Assembly (NCBI GenBank): GCA_050701115.1
Contig: JBOHER010000150.1
Span: 1 to 17,825 of the forward strand
Direction of reading: 5' to 3'
Length of the DNA stretch: 17,825 bases
Origin: JBOHER01 sp050701115
Lineage (GTDB): Bacteria; Actinomycetota; Actinomycetes; Mycobacteriales; Pseudonocardiaceae
A program made the translations under genes and the position numbers. Below are positions 1-7,013 of this stretch, in pieces. Below the pieces are notes generated by a model. The model was not told the DNA's origin. It ran no database searches and saw only the letters and a program-made list of their open reading frames with translations. Every line of letters starts with the position of its first letter. The stretch's first letter is position 1.

Positions 1-21
1 GTACCGCCCCTTCGCGTTGGG

Positions 22-1635
22 TCAGTGCGCGTGGCCGTGGCCGTGCGCGCCGTCATCCTCCTCGGCGGGCTTGTCCACAACGGAGCTTTCCGTGGTGAGC
101 ACCAGCCGGGCGATGGAGGCCGCGTTGGCTATCGCGGAGCGGGTGACCTTGACCGGGTCGACGATGCCGGCCGCAAGCAGGTCGGTGAGCTCGCCGGTGG
201 CGGCGTTGAAGCCCTGCCCCCAGCGCTGCTCGGCGACCTTGGACACGATGACCGCGCCCTCGTAGCCCGCGTTGCTCGCGATCCAGTGCAGCGGAGCGGT
301 CAGCGCATCGCGCACGATCCGCACGCCGGTCGCCACGTCGCCGGTGAACCCGAGGTCGCCCTCGAGTTCCTTCACCGCGTGGATCAGCGCGGAACCACCG
401 CCGGGCACGATGCCCTCCTCGACCGCGGCCTTGGTGGCGGCCACCGCGTCCTCGATGCGGTGCTTGCGCTCGTTGAGCTCGGTCTCGGTGGCCGCACCGA
501 CCTTGATCACCGCGACCCCGCCGCCGAGCTTCGCCAGCCGCTCCTCCAGCTTCTCCCGGTCCCAGTCGGAGTCGGTGGTCTCGATCTCCTTGCGGATCTG
601 GGCGACCCGAGCGGCCAGCGCCTCATCGGTGCCGCCGCCGTCGACCAGGGTTGTGTCGTCCTTGGTGATGACGGCGCGCCGGACGGTGCCCAGCGAGTCG
701 AGCCCGATCTCGGACAGCTTGCGACCGATCTCGGCGGAGATGACCTCGCCGCCGGTGACGACGGCCAGGTCGTCAAGGAACGCCTTACGCCGGTCACCGA
801 AGAACGGCGCCTTGACGGCAACCGAGGTGATCGTCTTGCGCAGCGAGTTGACCACCAGCGTGGACAGCGCCTCGCCCTCGACGTCCTCGGCGATGATCAG
901 CAGCGGCTTCTTGGCTTCGACGACCTTCTCCAGCAGCGGGAGAAGGTCGGCCAGCGCGGAGATCTTCTCGCGGTGCAGCAGGATGTAGGCGTCCTCCAGG
1001 ATCGCCCGCTGCTCCTCCGGGTTGGTGGCGAAGTGCGCAGACAGGTAGCCCTTGTCGAACTGCACGCCCTCGGTGATGACCAGCTCGGTGGCCAGGCTCG
1101 AGGACTCCTCGATGGTGATGACGCCGTCCTCGCCGACCTTCTCCACCGCCTCGCCGAGCAGTGCGCCGATGGTGGCGTCCCGGGAGGTGACGGTGCCGAC
1201 CTGGGCGATGTTGTCCCGACCCTTGACCGGGGTCGCCCTGGCCTTGAGCGCCTCGATGACCTTGTCGGCGGCGGCCTCGATGCCCTCGCCGAGTGCGGCC
1301 GGGTTGGCGCCGGCCGCCACGTTGCGCAGGCCGTGCTTGACCAGGGATTGGGCCAGCACGGTGGCGGTTGTGGTGCCGTCACCGGCGACGTCGTTGGTCT
1401 TGGTTGCGACGTTCTTGGCCAGCTGCGCGCCAAGGTTCTCGAACGGATCGTCGAGGTCGATCTCGCGGGCGACGGTGACGCCGTCGAGGGTGATGGCCGG
1501 GCCGCCGAACTTCCGGTCGAGCACGACGTGCCGACCGCGCGGACCCAACGTCACCTTGACCGCGTCGGCAAGCTTGTTGACGCCACGCTCGAGCGCGCGA
1601 CGGGCCTCGTCCTGGAAGTTGATCTGTTTAGGCAT
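22..1635 (-). CDS. groEL1: GroEL1 chaperonin (60 kDa) with His-rich C-terminus
   Basis: ATP-dependent cytosolic chaperonin that folds proteins inside a tetradecameric ring capped by GroES. The 537-residue length is normal for the family. The N-terminus begins MPKQINFQDEARRAL. The nucleotide-binding signatures TLGPRGRHVVLD (residues 29-40) and GDGTTT (85-90) are intact, and EEGIVPGGGSAL is present in the C-terminal equatorial domain. The tail is not the Gly-Met repeat of E. coli but an acidic, His-rich end (AHGHGHAH). That is typical of actinobacterial GroEL1, the paralogue encoded beside groES, whereas the housekeeping GroEL2 usually lies elsewhere. The ATG at 1635 has a weak AGG about 6 nt upstream. 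It lies 101 bp downstream of groES, with a terminator-like hairpin in between. Regulation is expected through the CIRCE element upstream of groES. Confidence 0.97.
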   Translation of the reverse strand: MPKQINFQDEARRALERGVNKLADAVKVTLGPRGRHVVLDRKFGGPAITLDGVTVAREIDLDDPFENLGAQLAKNVATKTNDVAGDGTTTATVLAQSLVKHGLRNVAAGANPAALGEGIEAAADKVIEALKARATPVKGRDNIAQVGTVTSRDATIGALLGEAVEKVGEDGVITIEESSSLATELVITEGVQFDKGYLSAHFATNPEEQRAILEDAYILLHREKISALADLLPLLEKVVEAKKPLLIIAEDVEGEALSTLVVNSLRKTITSVAVKAPFFGDRRKAFLDDLAVVTGGEVISAEIGRKLSEIGLDSLGTVRRAVITKDDTTLVDGGGTDEALAARVAQIRKEIETTDSDWDREKLEERLAKLGGGVAVIKVGAATETELNERKHRIEDAVAATKAAVEEGIVPGGGSALIHAVKELEGDLGFTGDVATGVRIVRDALTAPLHWIASNAGYEGAVIVSKVAEQRWGQGFNAATGELTDLLAAGIVDPVKVTRSAIANAASIARLVLTTESSVVDKPAEEDDGAHGHGHAH

Positions 1636-1671
1636 GCTTGCCTGCTTACCTTTCAGTAATGATCACGCTAG

Positions 1672-1718
1672 AAAAACAGGCGCCCCGGCCCCGGTGAAGC
1701 GGGGATCCGGGGCGCCTG
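1672..1718 (-). terminator. Intrinsic terminator or attenuator between groES and groEL1
   Basis: A perfect 12-bp inverted repeat pairs CAGGCGCCCCGG (1677-1688) with CCGGGGCGCCTG (1707-1718). Its 18-nt loop can itself pair CCCC with GGGG. Read on the minus strand, the direction of the operon, the stem is followed at once by five T residues (1676-1672). This is a classic rho-independent terminator shape placed after groES and about 42 nt before the groEL1 start. It could make groES transcripts more abundant than groES-groEL1 readthrough, or mark an RNA processing site. The structure is seen directly; the effect on transcription is inferred. Confidence 0.8.
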
Positions 1719-1736
1719 CGATGACGAGTGCGGTGA

Positions 1737-2030
1737 TCAGTTGATGACAGCCAGCACGTCGCGGGCGGACAGAATCAAGTACTCCTCACCGTTGTACTTG
1801 ACTTCCGTGCCGCCGTACTTCGAGTAGATGACGACGTCACCGACACTCACATCCACCGGGATGCGATTGCCCTTGTCGTCGATCCGGCCCGGGCCAACGG
1901 CCAGAACCTTGCCCTCTTGGGGCTTTTCCTTAGCGGTGTCGGGGATGACGAGGCCGGAAGCCGTCGTCTCCTCGGCCTCGCTCGTCTGGACAACGATCTA
2001 GTCCTCGAGCGGTTTGATGGTCACGCTCAC
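1737..2030 (-). pseudogene. groES: groES co-chaperonin (10 kDa) interrupted by an in-frame amber codon
   Basis: The frame from GTG at 2030 to TGA at 1737-1739 encodes a complete 97-residue GroES apart from one stop. It starts VSVTIKPLED, then TAG (1998-2000, codon 11), then continues IVVQTSEAEETTASGLVIPD through the mobile loop and DVVIYSKYGGTEVKYNGEEY to LSARDVLAVIN. The family has Lys or Arg at this site, so a single AAG to TAG change explains the stop. A good GGAGG lies 8 nt before the GTG. No ATG, GTG or TTG follows the stop until well past the mobile loop, so re-initiation would not give a working co-chaperonin. GroES caps the GroEL ring and is normally essential and single-copy in actinobacteria. 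A sequencing error, a true nonsense mutation or amber readthrough are all possible. The rest of the gene shows no decay. Confidence 0.9.
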
Positions 2031-2133
2031 CGGGTTGACCTCCACGGGTCGAGAGAAAGCGTCGGCAAATGGATTGTTGCGGACTCCTCCCACCCCCGTC
2101 GTCGCGGGTGCCGGGCGTGTTCAGTGCCGCGCA

Positions 2134-2160
2134 TTAGCACTCTAGCTACCAGAGTGCTAG
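2134..2160 (-). promoter_or_regulatory. CIRCE operator (HrcA binding site)
   Basis: TTAGCACTC (2134-2142), a 9-nt spacer and GAGTGCTAG (2152-2160) match the CIRCE consensus TTAGCACTC-N9-GAGTGCTAA with one mismatch at the outermost base. It lies about 100 bp upstream of the groES start and overlaps the proposed promoter. HrcA repression of groES-groEL1, relieved by heat, is the established role of this element in actinobacteria. Confidence 0.95.
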
Positions 2161-2168
2161 CCGTGCAA
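2139..2168 (-). promoter_or_regulatory. Candidate groES promoter overlapping CIRCE
   Basis: On the minus strand, TTGCAC (2168-2163) and TAGAGT (2144-2139) are separated by 18 nt, a plausible vegetative sigma -35/-10 pair. The -10 lies in the left part of the CIRCE palindrome, so bound HrcA would block RNA polymerase. The assignment rests on motif spacing only. Confidence 0.55.
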
Positions 2169-2239
2169 CCGGGGTCCGGTTCGTGGTCCTCTTCCGTCGG
2201 CGCCCCGGTCCCTGTGTGCGCGCCGCCAGCGGACCCGGC

Positions 2240-2245
2240 TATGCT
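2240..2245 (+). promoter_or_regulatory. Candidate -10 box for the cobalamin transport operon
   Basis: TATGCT at 2240-2245 would place the transcription start at about 2251, where stem P1 of the riboswitch begins. I see no convincing -35 at 16-18 nt upstream. The rest of the gap between CIRCE and the riboswitch (2169-2239) is GC-rich and shows nothing else I can name. Confidence 0.4.
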
Positions 2246-2250
2246 CCGCC

Positions 2251-2409
2251 CGAGCCAGTCACACCCACTAACGGGTGAGGGAATCCGGTGCGAATCCGGA
2301 ACTGACGCGCAGCGGTAAGGGCGACGGACGAGGCAACGACCACTGGACCGGCAGGTCCGGGAAGGCGCCTCCTACCGAGTGACCCCGAGTCCGAAGACCT
2401 GCTGGCTCG
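2251..2409 (+). promoter_or_regulatory. Cobalamin (B12) riboswitch
   Basis: Closing stem P1 is a perfect 8-bp pair, CGAGCCAG (2251-2258) with CTGGCTCG (2402-2409). Inside it, at about 2280-2320, lies the conserved core: GAATCCGGTGCGAATCCGG, then a stretch resembling the family CTGNCCCGCAACTGTAA segment, here ACTGACGCGCAGCGGTAAGG. AGTCCGAAGACCTGCTGG precedes the 3' side of P1. This is the usual order of a class-I cobalamin aptamer. The first downstream gene is a vitamin B12-type importer, which fits feedback repression by adenosylcobalamin. About 60 nt separate the aptamer from the permease start. No T-run terminator is evident there, so control is probably at translation initiation (inference). 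Confidence 0.9.
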
Positions 2410-2471
2410 TGACATCAGCCCGAGCTACGCGCATGAGCTCTTGATGAAGGGTACCGGTATGGAGCGTCCCG

Positions 2472-3542
2472 TTGCATACCGCTGAGGCCGTCCCCGAGCG
2501 TAGGGCGGCAAGGCGGTTACCGACGCCTGTCGTGGTGAGCACACTCGCCGCGCTGCTCGTGGTGAGTGCTGTGGTGTCGCTCGGGTTCGGCGCCGAGCCG
2601 CTGGTGACCGGGCGCATCGCCGCCGACGTACTGCGCCACCAACTTCTCGGCGGTGTGCCGGATCCGACACAGCACGCGATCGTGTGGGAGATCCGGGTTC
2701 CTCGTGCGGTGCTGGCCGCCCTGGTCGGGGCGGGCCTCGCCGTTGCGGGTGCCGCCATCCAGACGCTGGTGCACAATCCCCTTGCCGACCCGTACCTGCT
2801 CGGCGTTTCATCGGGCGCGAGTGTGGGCGCCACCGCGGTCATCACGATGGGTGTCCTCGCTGGAGCGGGCCTGTGGGCTTTGTCGGTCGGTGCACTGCTC
2901 GGTGCCCTCTGCTCCGCGTTGCTGGTGTTCGGCGTCGCCATGATGCAGGGCGGGCTGACGCCGTTACGCCTTGTGCTCACGGGAACGGTGCTCTCCGCGG
3001 CCTTCTCGGCGATCGCGAGCTTCCTGGTGTTTCGCAGCGCTGATCCGCAGGCCGCGCAGTCGGTGCTGTTCTGGTTGCTCGGCAGCCTGTCCGGAGCGAC
3101 ATGGGACCAGTTGTCGCTCCCGCTGATCACGGTCGCCCTTGCCGCCATGCTGCTGATCGGCGGCAGCGGTTGGCTGGACGCTCTTGCGGCCGGGCCGGAC
3201 ACGGCGGCCACCCTGGGGGTGCCGGTCCGGCTGGTGCGCAACGGTCTCTTTGTGCTACTCGCGGTCCTGGTCGGAGTGCTGGTCGCGGTGTCGGGCGGGA
3301 TCGGCTTCGTCGGTCTCGTGCTGCCACACATCAGCAGGCTGCTCGTCGGCGCGCGGCACCGGGCGGTGCTTCCGGTGGCGGCCTTGGCAGGCGCGCTGTT
3401 TCTGTTGTGGGTCGATGTGGCCGCCCGGGTGCTGGTGCGGCCCACCGAGGTGCCGCTCAGCGTCGTGACCGGCCTGATCGGCGCTCCGGTTTTCCTGTTC
3501 CTGCTCGGTCGCAGGCACTACCACTTCGGCAGTTCGGCGTGA
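2472..3542 (+). CDS. btuC: Cobalamin ABC transporter permease (BtuC/FecCD family)
   Basis: Integral membrane subunit of a type II ABC importer. The 356 residues have many hydrophobic segments. The FecCD hallmark is present at about residues 75-120: IRVPRAVLAALVGAGLAVAG, then QTLVHNPLADPYLLGVSSGA. The late family block GGIGFVGLVLPHISRLLVG follows at about residues 275-295 and contains the coupling-helix region. The start is TTG at 2472, with GGAG at 2461-2464 (7-nt spacing). The only upstream in-frame codons run back to a TGA at 2445 without a start. GTG codons at 2532 and 2535 would remove the Arg-rich segment before the first membrane helix. The last bases overlap the ATPase start (GTGA). 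The riboswitch upstream makes cobalamin or a precursor the likely substrate; by sequence alone an iron-siderophore permease would look similar. Leu codons 16 and 165 are TTA. Confidence 0.92.
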   Translation: MHTAEAVPERRAARRLPTPVVVSTLAALLVVSAVVSLGFGAEPLVTGRIAADVLRHQLLGGVPDPTQHAIVWEIRVPRAVLAALVGAGLAVAGAAIQTLVHNPLADPYLLGVSSGASVGATAVITMGVLAGAGLWALSVGALLGALCSALLVFGVAMMQGGLTPLRLVLTGTVLSAAFSAIASFLVFRSADPQAAQSVLFWLLGSLSGATWDQLSLPLITVALAAMLLIGGSGWLDALAAGPDTAATLGVPVRLVRNGLFVLLAVLVGVLVAVSGGIGFVGLVLPHISRLLVGARHRAVLPVAALAGALFLLWVDVAARVLVRPTEVPLSVVTGLIGAPVFLFLLGRRHYHFGSSA

Positions 3543-4372
3543 CGAGTTCGCAGACGGCACGCCTGTCGCTCGCCACGGCAGGAGACGTCCCCCACCTGGC
3601 GGTACGCGGACTCGCCTGTGCTGCCGGGAGGAGGACCGTCCTGCGCGAGGTCGACTTCGAGGTGCGGCGCGGCGAGATGCTGGCCGTGGTCGGTGCGAAC
3701 GGCACCGGCAAGTCCACGCTGCTGCATACGCTTGCCGGGGTCCGGCCCGCACTGGCAGGTGAGGTCGTGATCGACGGCAGGCCCCTCGCGCGACTGTCGG
3801 TCCGTGACCGCGCGCGGACCATGACCATGGTCGGTCAGGAGGAGTCGCCGCCGCGCGACCTGCTGGTTGGCGAGATGGTCGCGCTCGGCCGGACGCCCCA
3901 TCGACCGCCGTGGGCCGGTGGTGACGCCGCTGAGCGCAGCGCCGTGCTGACCGCGCTGGAGCAGGTCGGCCTGGCCTATGCGGTCGATCACCCCATTGAA
4001 CAGCTCTCCGGCGGCGAGCGACGCCGTGCGCTGCTCGCGCGCGGGCTGGCACAACAAGCGCCGCTGCTGATGCTCGACGAACCAACGAACCATCTCGACA
4101 TCCGGCACCAACTCGCGCTGCTGAGACTCGTGCGGGCGCTGGGTAAGACCGTCATCGTCGCGATGCACGATCTCAACCTCGCCGCGTCGTTCTGTGATCG
4201 CATCGCCGTGCTGCACGCGGGCAGGATTCTGGCGATCGGCAGCCCCGAGCGGGTCCTCACCCCCACCCTCGTGCATGACGCCTTCGGGATCATCGCGACC
4301 CCTGTGTCCCATCCACACGACGGCAGCACGCATCTGCTGTTCTCGACCGACGATCAGGAGCCCCACCCGTGA
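3539..4372 (+). CDS. btuD: Cobalamin ABC transporter ATP-binding protein (BtuD-like)
   Basis: Cytoplasmic ATPase that powers the adjacent permease. It has 277 residues from GTG at 3539, which overlaps the permease TGA as GTGA. The same frame stays open upstream, but that part lies inside the permease gene and shows no protein-like features. Motifs appear in order: Walker A GANGTGKST (52-60), Q-loop Gln100 in MVGQEE, signature LSGGE (156-160), Walker B LLMLDEP (176-182), D-loop NHLD (184-187) and switch His210 in VAMHDLNLA. This layout is typical of the FepC/BtuD/FhuC group. The stop overlaps the next GTG by four bases, so all three genes are translationally coupled. Confidence 0.93.
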   Translation: MTSSQTARLSLATAGDVPHLAVRGLACAAGRRTVLREVDFEVRRGEMLAVVGANGTGKSTLLHTLAGVRPALAGEVVIDGRPLARLSVRDRARTMTMVGQEESPPRDLLVGEMVALGRTPHRPPWAGGDAAERSAVLTALEQVGLAYAVDHPIEQLSGGERRRALLARGLAQQAPLLMLDEPTNHLDIRHQLALLRLVRALGKTVIVAMHDLNLAASFCDRIAVLHAGRILAIGSPERVLTPTLVHDAFGIIATPVSHPHDGSTHLLFSTDDQEPHP

Positions 4373-5448
4373 CTGTTGCTACTGGAACAGCCCGCCGCAC
4401 GTTTCGCCGCCGTGCGGTGGCGGCGACCGCGATCACGGCGCTCACCATCACCGCATGCGGCGACGCCGACGGGGAGCGCCTCGCGACGTCGGACGCGGGC
4501 ACCGTCACCGTGCGCAACTGCGGTGCGGAGGTGACGTTTCCCGCTCCTGCCGAGCGGTTGTTCGTCAACGACGGCAACCTGATCTCGATGGTGCTTGCCA
4601 TCGGGGCACAGGATCAGGTGGCCGCGGTGAGCAGCATCCAGCGCGACAAAGAGGTGCTACGCACGCACTACGGAGACGCGGTCGACCGACTCGAGGAGGT
4701 ATCGAAGGACTACCCCAGCCGGGAGACCGTGATCGCGCGGCGTCCGGACGTGATGGTGGCCGGGTGGAACTATGGCTACGACGAGTCCAAGAATCTGACC
4801 CCGGCAAGCCTGGCCGAGCATGACATCGCCGCCTACGTGCTGACCGAGAGCTGCCGTCAGGGAGACGGTGCCGCTCGCGGCGTGGTCGACCCGTGGACCG
4901 CGCTGGACCGCGATCTGATCAACCTCGGCGAGATCACCGGCCACCAGGATGAGGCAGCGGCGGTCGCCGAGGACATCGACCGGCGAGTCGCCGGGCTCCG
5001 GGCGGCTCCCCAGGAAACGGATGTGCCGACCCTCTTCCTGTTCGACAGCGGTGAGAAGGCCGTCTTCTCCAGTGGCCGGTTCGGCGCGCCGCAGGCGATC
5101 ATCGAGGCCGCCGGTGGGCGCAATGCGCTCGAGGACCTCGACGACACGTGGACCGAGGTCTCCTGGGAGCGGTTAGCCGCGTCGAAGCCGGACGCGTTCG
5201 TGTTCGTGGACTACCCGCCGCAGACGGTCGCCCAGAAGATCGCGATCCTGCGGGCCCACCCAGCGACCAAAGATCTTCCCGCGGTCAAGCAGGAGCGCTT
5301 CCTGAACCTGCCGTACGCCATGTGGACCAGCAGCCCGCTGAACGTCGACGCGGCCGAGCGGGTGCGTGCGAGCCTGGAGGAGTGGCGCCTCGTGCCTGCC
5401 GGCGGCGTCGGATCCAGCACGGGATCCAGCACCGTCGAACCCCGCTAG
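4369..5448 (+). CDS. btuF: Cobalamin-type substrate-binding lipoprotein (BtuF/FecB family)
   Basis: Extracellular binding protein that delivers substrate to the preceding permease. It has 359 residues. The N-terminus is Arg-rich and hydrophobic and ends in the lipobox LTITAC, giving Cys30 as lipid-anchor site. RRTFRRR before the hydrophobic stretch resembles a twin-arginine motif, so Tat export is possible. The mature part has periplasmic-binding-protein (PF01497) features: AERLFVNDGNLISMVLAIGA, then RRPDVMVAG in the first lobe, a long linker helix (about residues 175-210) and a second lobe with FDSGEKAVFSSGRFGAPQAI and PDAFVFVDYPP. GTG at 4369 overlaps the ATPase stop. The riboswitch supports a corrinoid ligand; iron-chelate binding is the alternative. 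Leu269 uses TTA. The gene ends 21 bp from the convergent tsaD stop. Confidence 0.9.
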   Translation: MTVATGTARRTFRRRAVAATAITALTITACGDADGERLATSDAGTVTVRNCGAEVTFPAPAERLFVNDGNLISMVLAIGAQDQVAAVSSIQRDKEVLRTHYGDAVDRLEEVSKDYPSRETVIARRPDVMVAGWNYGYDESKNLTPASLAEHDIAAYVLTESCRQGDGAARGVVDPWTALDRDLINLGEITGHQDEAAAVAEDIDRRVAGLRAAPQETDVPTLFLFDSGEKAVFSSGRFGAPQAIIEAAGGRNALEDLDDTWTEVSWERLAASKPDAFVFVDYPPQTVAQKIAILRAHPATKDLPAVKQERFLNLPYAMWTSSPLNVDAAERVRASLEEWRLVPAGGVGSSTGSSTVEPR

Positions 5449-5469
5449 CTTGGGTGGGCTGCAAGATGG

Positions 5470-6516
5470 CTACACCGTCACGGCGTCCACCGGCAAACCT
5501 GGGTGGGCGGAGAAATCCAGCGCGGACGGTGTGGCTCCCGCGGCCACCACGTGCGCGCCCAGCGCCGCGATCATCGCGCCGTTGTCGGTGCACAGGCGCG
5601 GGCGCGGCACCCGCAGGTCGATACCTGCCTCCGCGCACCGCTGTTTCGCCAGCGCGGACAGCCGCGAGTTGGCGGCGACTCCGCCGGAGATGACCAGGGT
5701 GGAGATCCCGTACTCCTGGGCAGCGGCAACGGCTTTCGTGGTGAGCACGTCGGCCACCGCCTCCTGGAACGACGCGCACACGTCGTTCAACGGAATGTCC
5801 TCGCCGCGGCGTTCGGCCGCCTCGACCCACCGAGCCACCGCGGTTTTCAGTCCGGAGAAGGAGAAATCGAACTTGGCGTCTCTGGGACCGGACATGCCGC
5901 GGGGAAACGCCACCGCGTGCGGATTGCCTTCCTTGGCCGCCTTGTCTATCGGCGGCCCACCGGGATAGGGCAGCGCCAGAATGCGGGCAACCTTGTCGTA
6001 GGCCTCACCGGCGGCATCGTCCACAGTGGAGCCGAGCTCGATGATCCTCCCACCGATGTCGTCCACCCGCAGCAACTGGGTGTGGCCGCCGGAGACCAGC
6101 AAAGCAAGGCAGGGCGACGGCAGCGGGCCGTGTTCGAGGGTGTCCACCGCGACGTGGCCCGCGAGGTGGTTGACGCCGTAGAGCGGAACATCCAGCGCCG
6201 TGGCGTAGGCCTTCGCCGCGGACACTCCAACCATCAGCGCACCGGCGAGGCCGGGCCCCGCGGTCACCGCGATGGCGTCCACATCGGACAGCGCCAGCCC
6301 CGCCGTGCTGAAGGCACGTCGTGCGGTTGGTGCCATGGCTTCCAGGTGCGCCCGGCTCGCGATCTCCGGTACGACACCGCCAAAGCGGGCGTGCTGATCG
6401 ACGCTGGAGGCGACCTCGTCCGCGAGCAGTTCGACCGTTCCGTCCTCGTGCAGCCGCACCAGGCCCACACCGGTCTCGTCGCAGGAACTCTCGATTCCCA
6501 TGATGATCTTGGACAT
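5470..6516 (-). CDS. tsaD: tRNA N6-threonylcarbamoyladenosine transferase TsaD
   Basis: Cytosolic catalytic subunit that transfers the threonylcarbamoyl group from threonylcarbamoyl-AMP to A37 of ANN-decoding tRNAs, working with TsaB and TsaE. The 348-residue length is normal for the family. Visible signatures are IMGIESSCDETGVGLV at the N-terminus, GGVVPEIASRAH (46-57), the metal-binding HxxxH motif NHLAGH (His117, His121), LLVSGGHTQL, and VISGGVAANSRL near the C-terminus. The ATG at 6516 overlaps the rimI stop as TGATG; a GTG one codon upstream (6519) is an alternative start. It is the last gene of tsaB-rimI-tsaD and runs toward btuF. Confidence 0.96.
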   Translation of the reverse strand: MSKIIMGIESSCDETGVGLVRLHEDGTVELLADEVASSVDQHARFGGVVPEIASRAHLEAMAPTARRAFSTAGLALSDVDAIAVTAGPGLAGALMVGVSAAKAYATALDVPLYGVNHLAGHVAVDTLEHGPLPSPCLALLVSGGHTQLLRVDDIGGRIIELGSTVDDAAGEAYDKVARILALPYPGGPPIDKAAKEGNPHAVAFPRGMSGPRDAKFDFSFSGLKTAVARWVEAAERRGEDIPLNDVCASFQEAVADVLTTKAVAAAQEYGISTLVISGGVAANSRLSALAKQRCAEAGIDLRVPRPRLCTDNGAMIAALGAHVVAAGATPSALDFSAHPGLPVDAVTV

Positions 6517-7013
6517 CACGGCTGCACATCCTCACTGCGCGCCGACCTGCGCATGGTGTAAGCGTCGGCGCCGGATGGCCGGTAGTACCGTTTGCGCAGC
6601 CCGATCTGGGTGAATCCGGCCCTGGCGTACAGCGAGATGGCCTGTTCGTTGTCGGTGCGCACCTCGAGAAACACCGGTGCGTCGACCTCGTCGGCACGTT
6701 CCAATAGCGCGGTGAGCAGCGCGCTACCAATGCCGTTGCCCTGCGCTTCCGGCACAACACCGATCGTGTGCACCTCGGCCTCGAAGTCGCCCGGTCTGCC
6801 CATGATGGCCAGCCCGCCGTAGCCGAGCAGCGTGCCCTTCTCGTCATAGGCGCCCAGATAGTGCGCACCGGAATCCATCTCGGACTGGAATGCGCGCGCG
6901 CTCCACGGATCGTCGCCGGGGAAGAGTAACTGCTCGATCTCGACGCAGCGCGGAATGTCCTTGCGGCGCAACGACTCCAGCTTCAGCCGCGATGATGCGG
7001 ACGAGGTGTTCAC
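6516..7013 (-). CDS. rimI: RimI-type ribosomal protein S18 / N-terminal alanine acetyltransferase (GNAT)
   Basis: GNAT-fold enzyme that acetylates protein N-termini using acetyl-CoA; E. coli RimI acts on ribosomal protein S18. It has 165 residues. The acetyl-CoA pyrophosphate loop is VVPEAQGNGIGSALL (86-100), matching the (Q/R)xxGx(G/A) motif. The C-terminal RimI block LEVRTDNEQAISLYARAGF runs to RKRYYRPSGADAYTM (about 116-154). The GTG start at 7013 overlaps the tsaB stop as GTGA, and the stop overlaps the tsaD ATG. Placement between tsaB and tsaD is a widespread bacterial arrangement and supports the name. Confidence 0.93.
   Translation of the reverse strand: MNTSSASSRLKLESLRRKDIPRCVEIEQLLFPGDDPWSARAFQSEMDSGAHYLGAYDEKGTLLGYGGLAIMGRPGDFEAEVHTIGVVPEAQGNGIGSALLTALLERADEVDAPVFLEVRTDNEQAISLYARAGFTQIGLRKRYYRPSGADAYTMRRSARSEDVQP

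Noticed and set aside
25..1659. Long plus-strand open frame opposite groEL1 (544 codons)
   Set aside because: Antisense shadow of a clear groEL1 gene; its Gly/Asp/Leu-rich translation shows no domain, and high GC commonly opens such frames.
1917..2318. Plus-strand open frame across groES, CIRCE and the riboswitch start
   Set aside because: Exists largely because it is antisense to groES and runs through regulatory DNA; no protein features.
2372..3445. Minus-strand open frame of 357 codons over the riboswitch and btuC
   Set aside because: Ser/Thr/Arg-rich shadow translation that crosses the aptamer and opposes a conserved membrane protein.
3101..3538. Upstream extension of the ATPase frame
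   Set aside because: Lies fully inside btuC; the low-complexity Gly/Arg-rich translation ends exactly where the GTGA overlap gives a natural start.
5449..5469. Bidirectional terminator between btuF and tsaD
   Set aside because: Only a 4-bp CTTG/CAAG pair is visible in this convergent gap, too weak to call.
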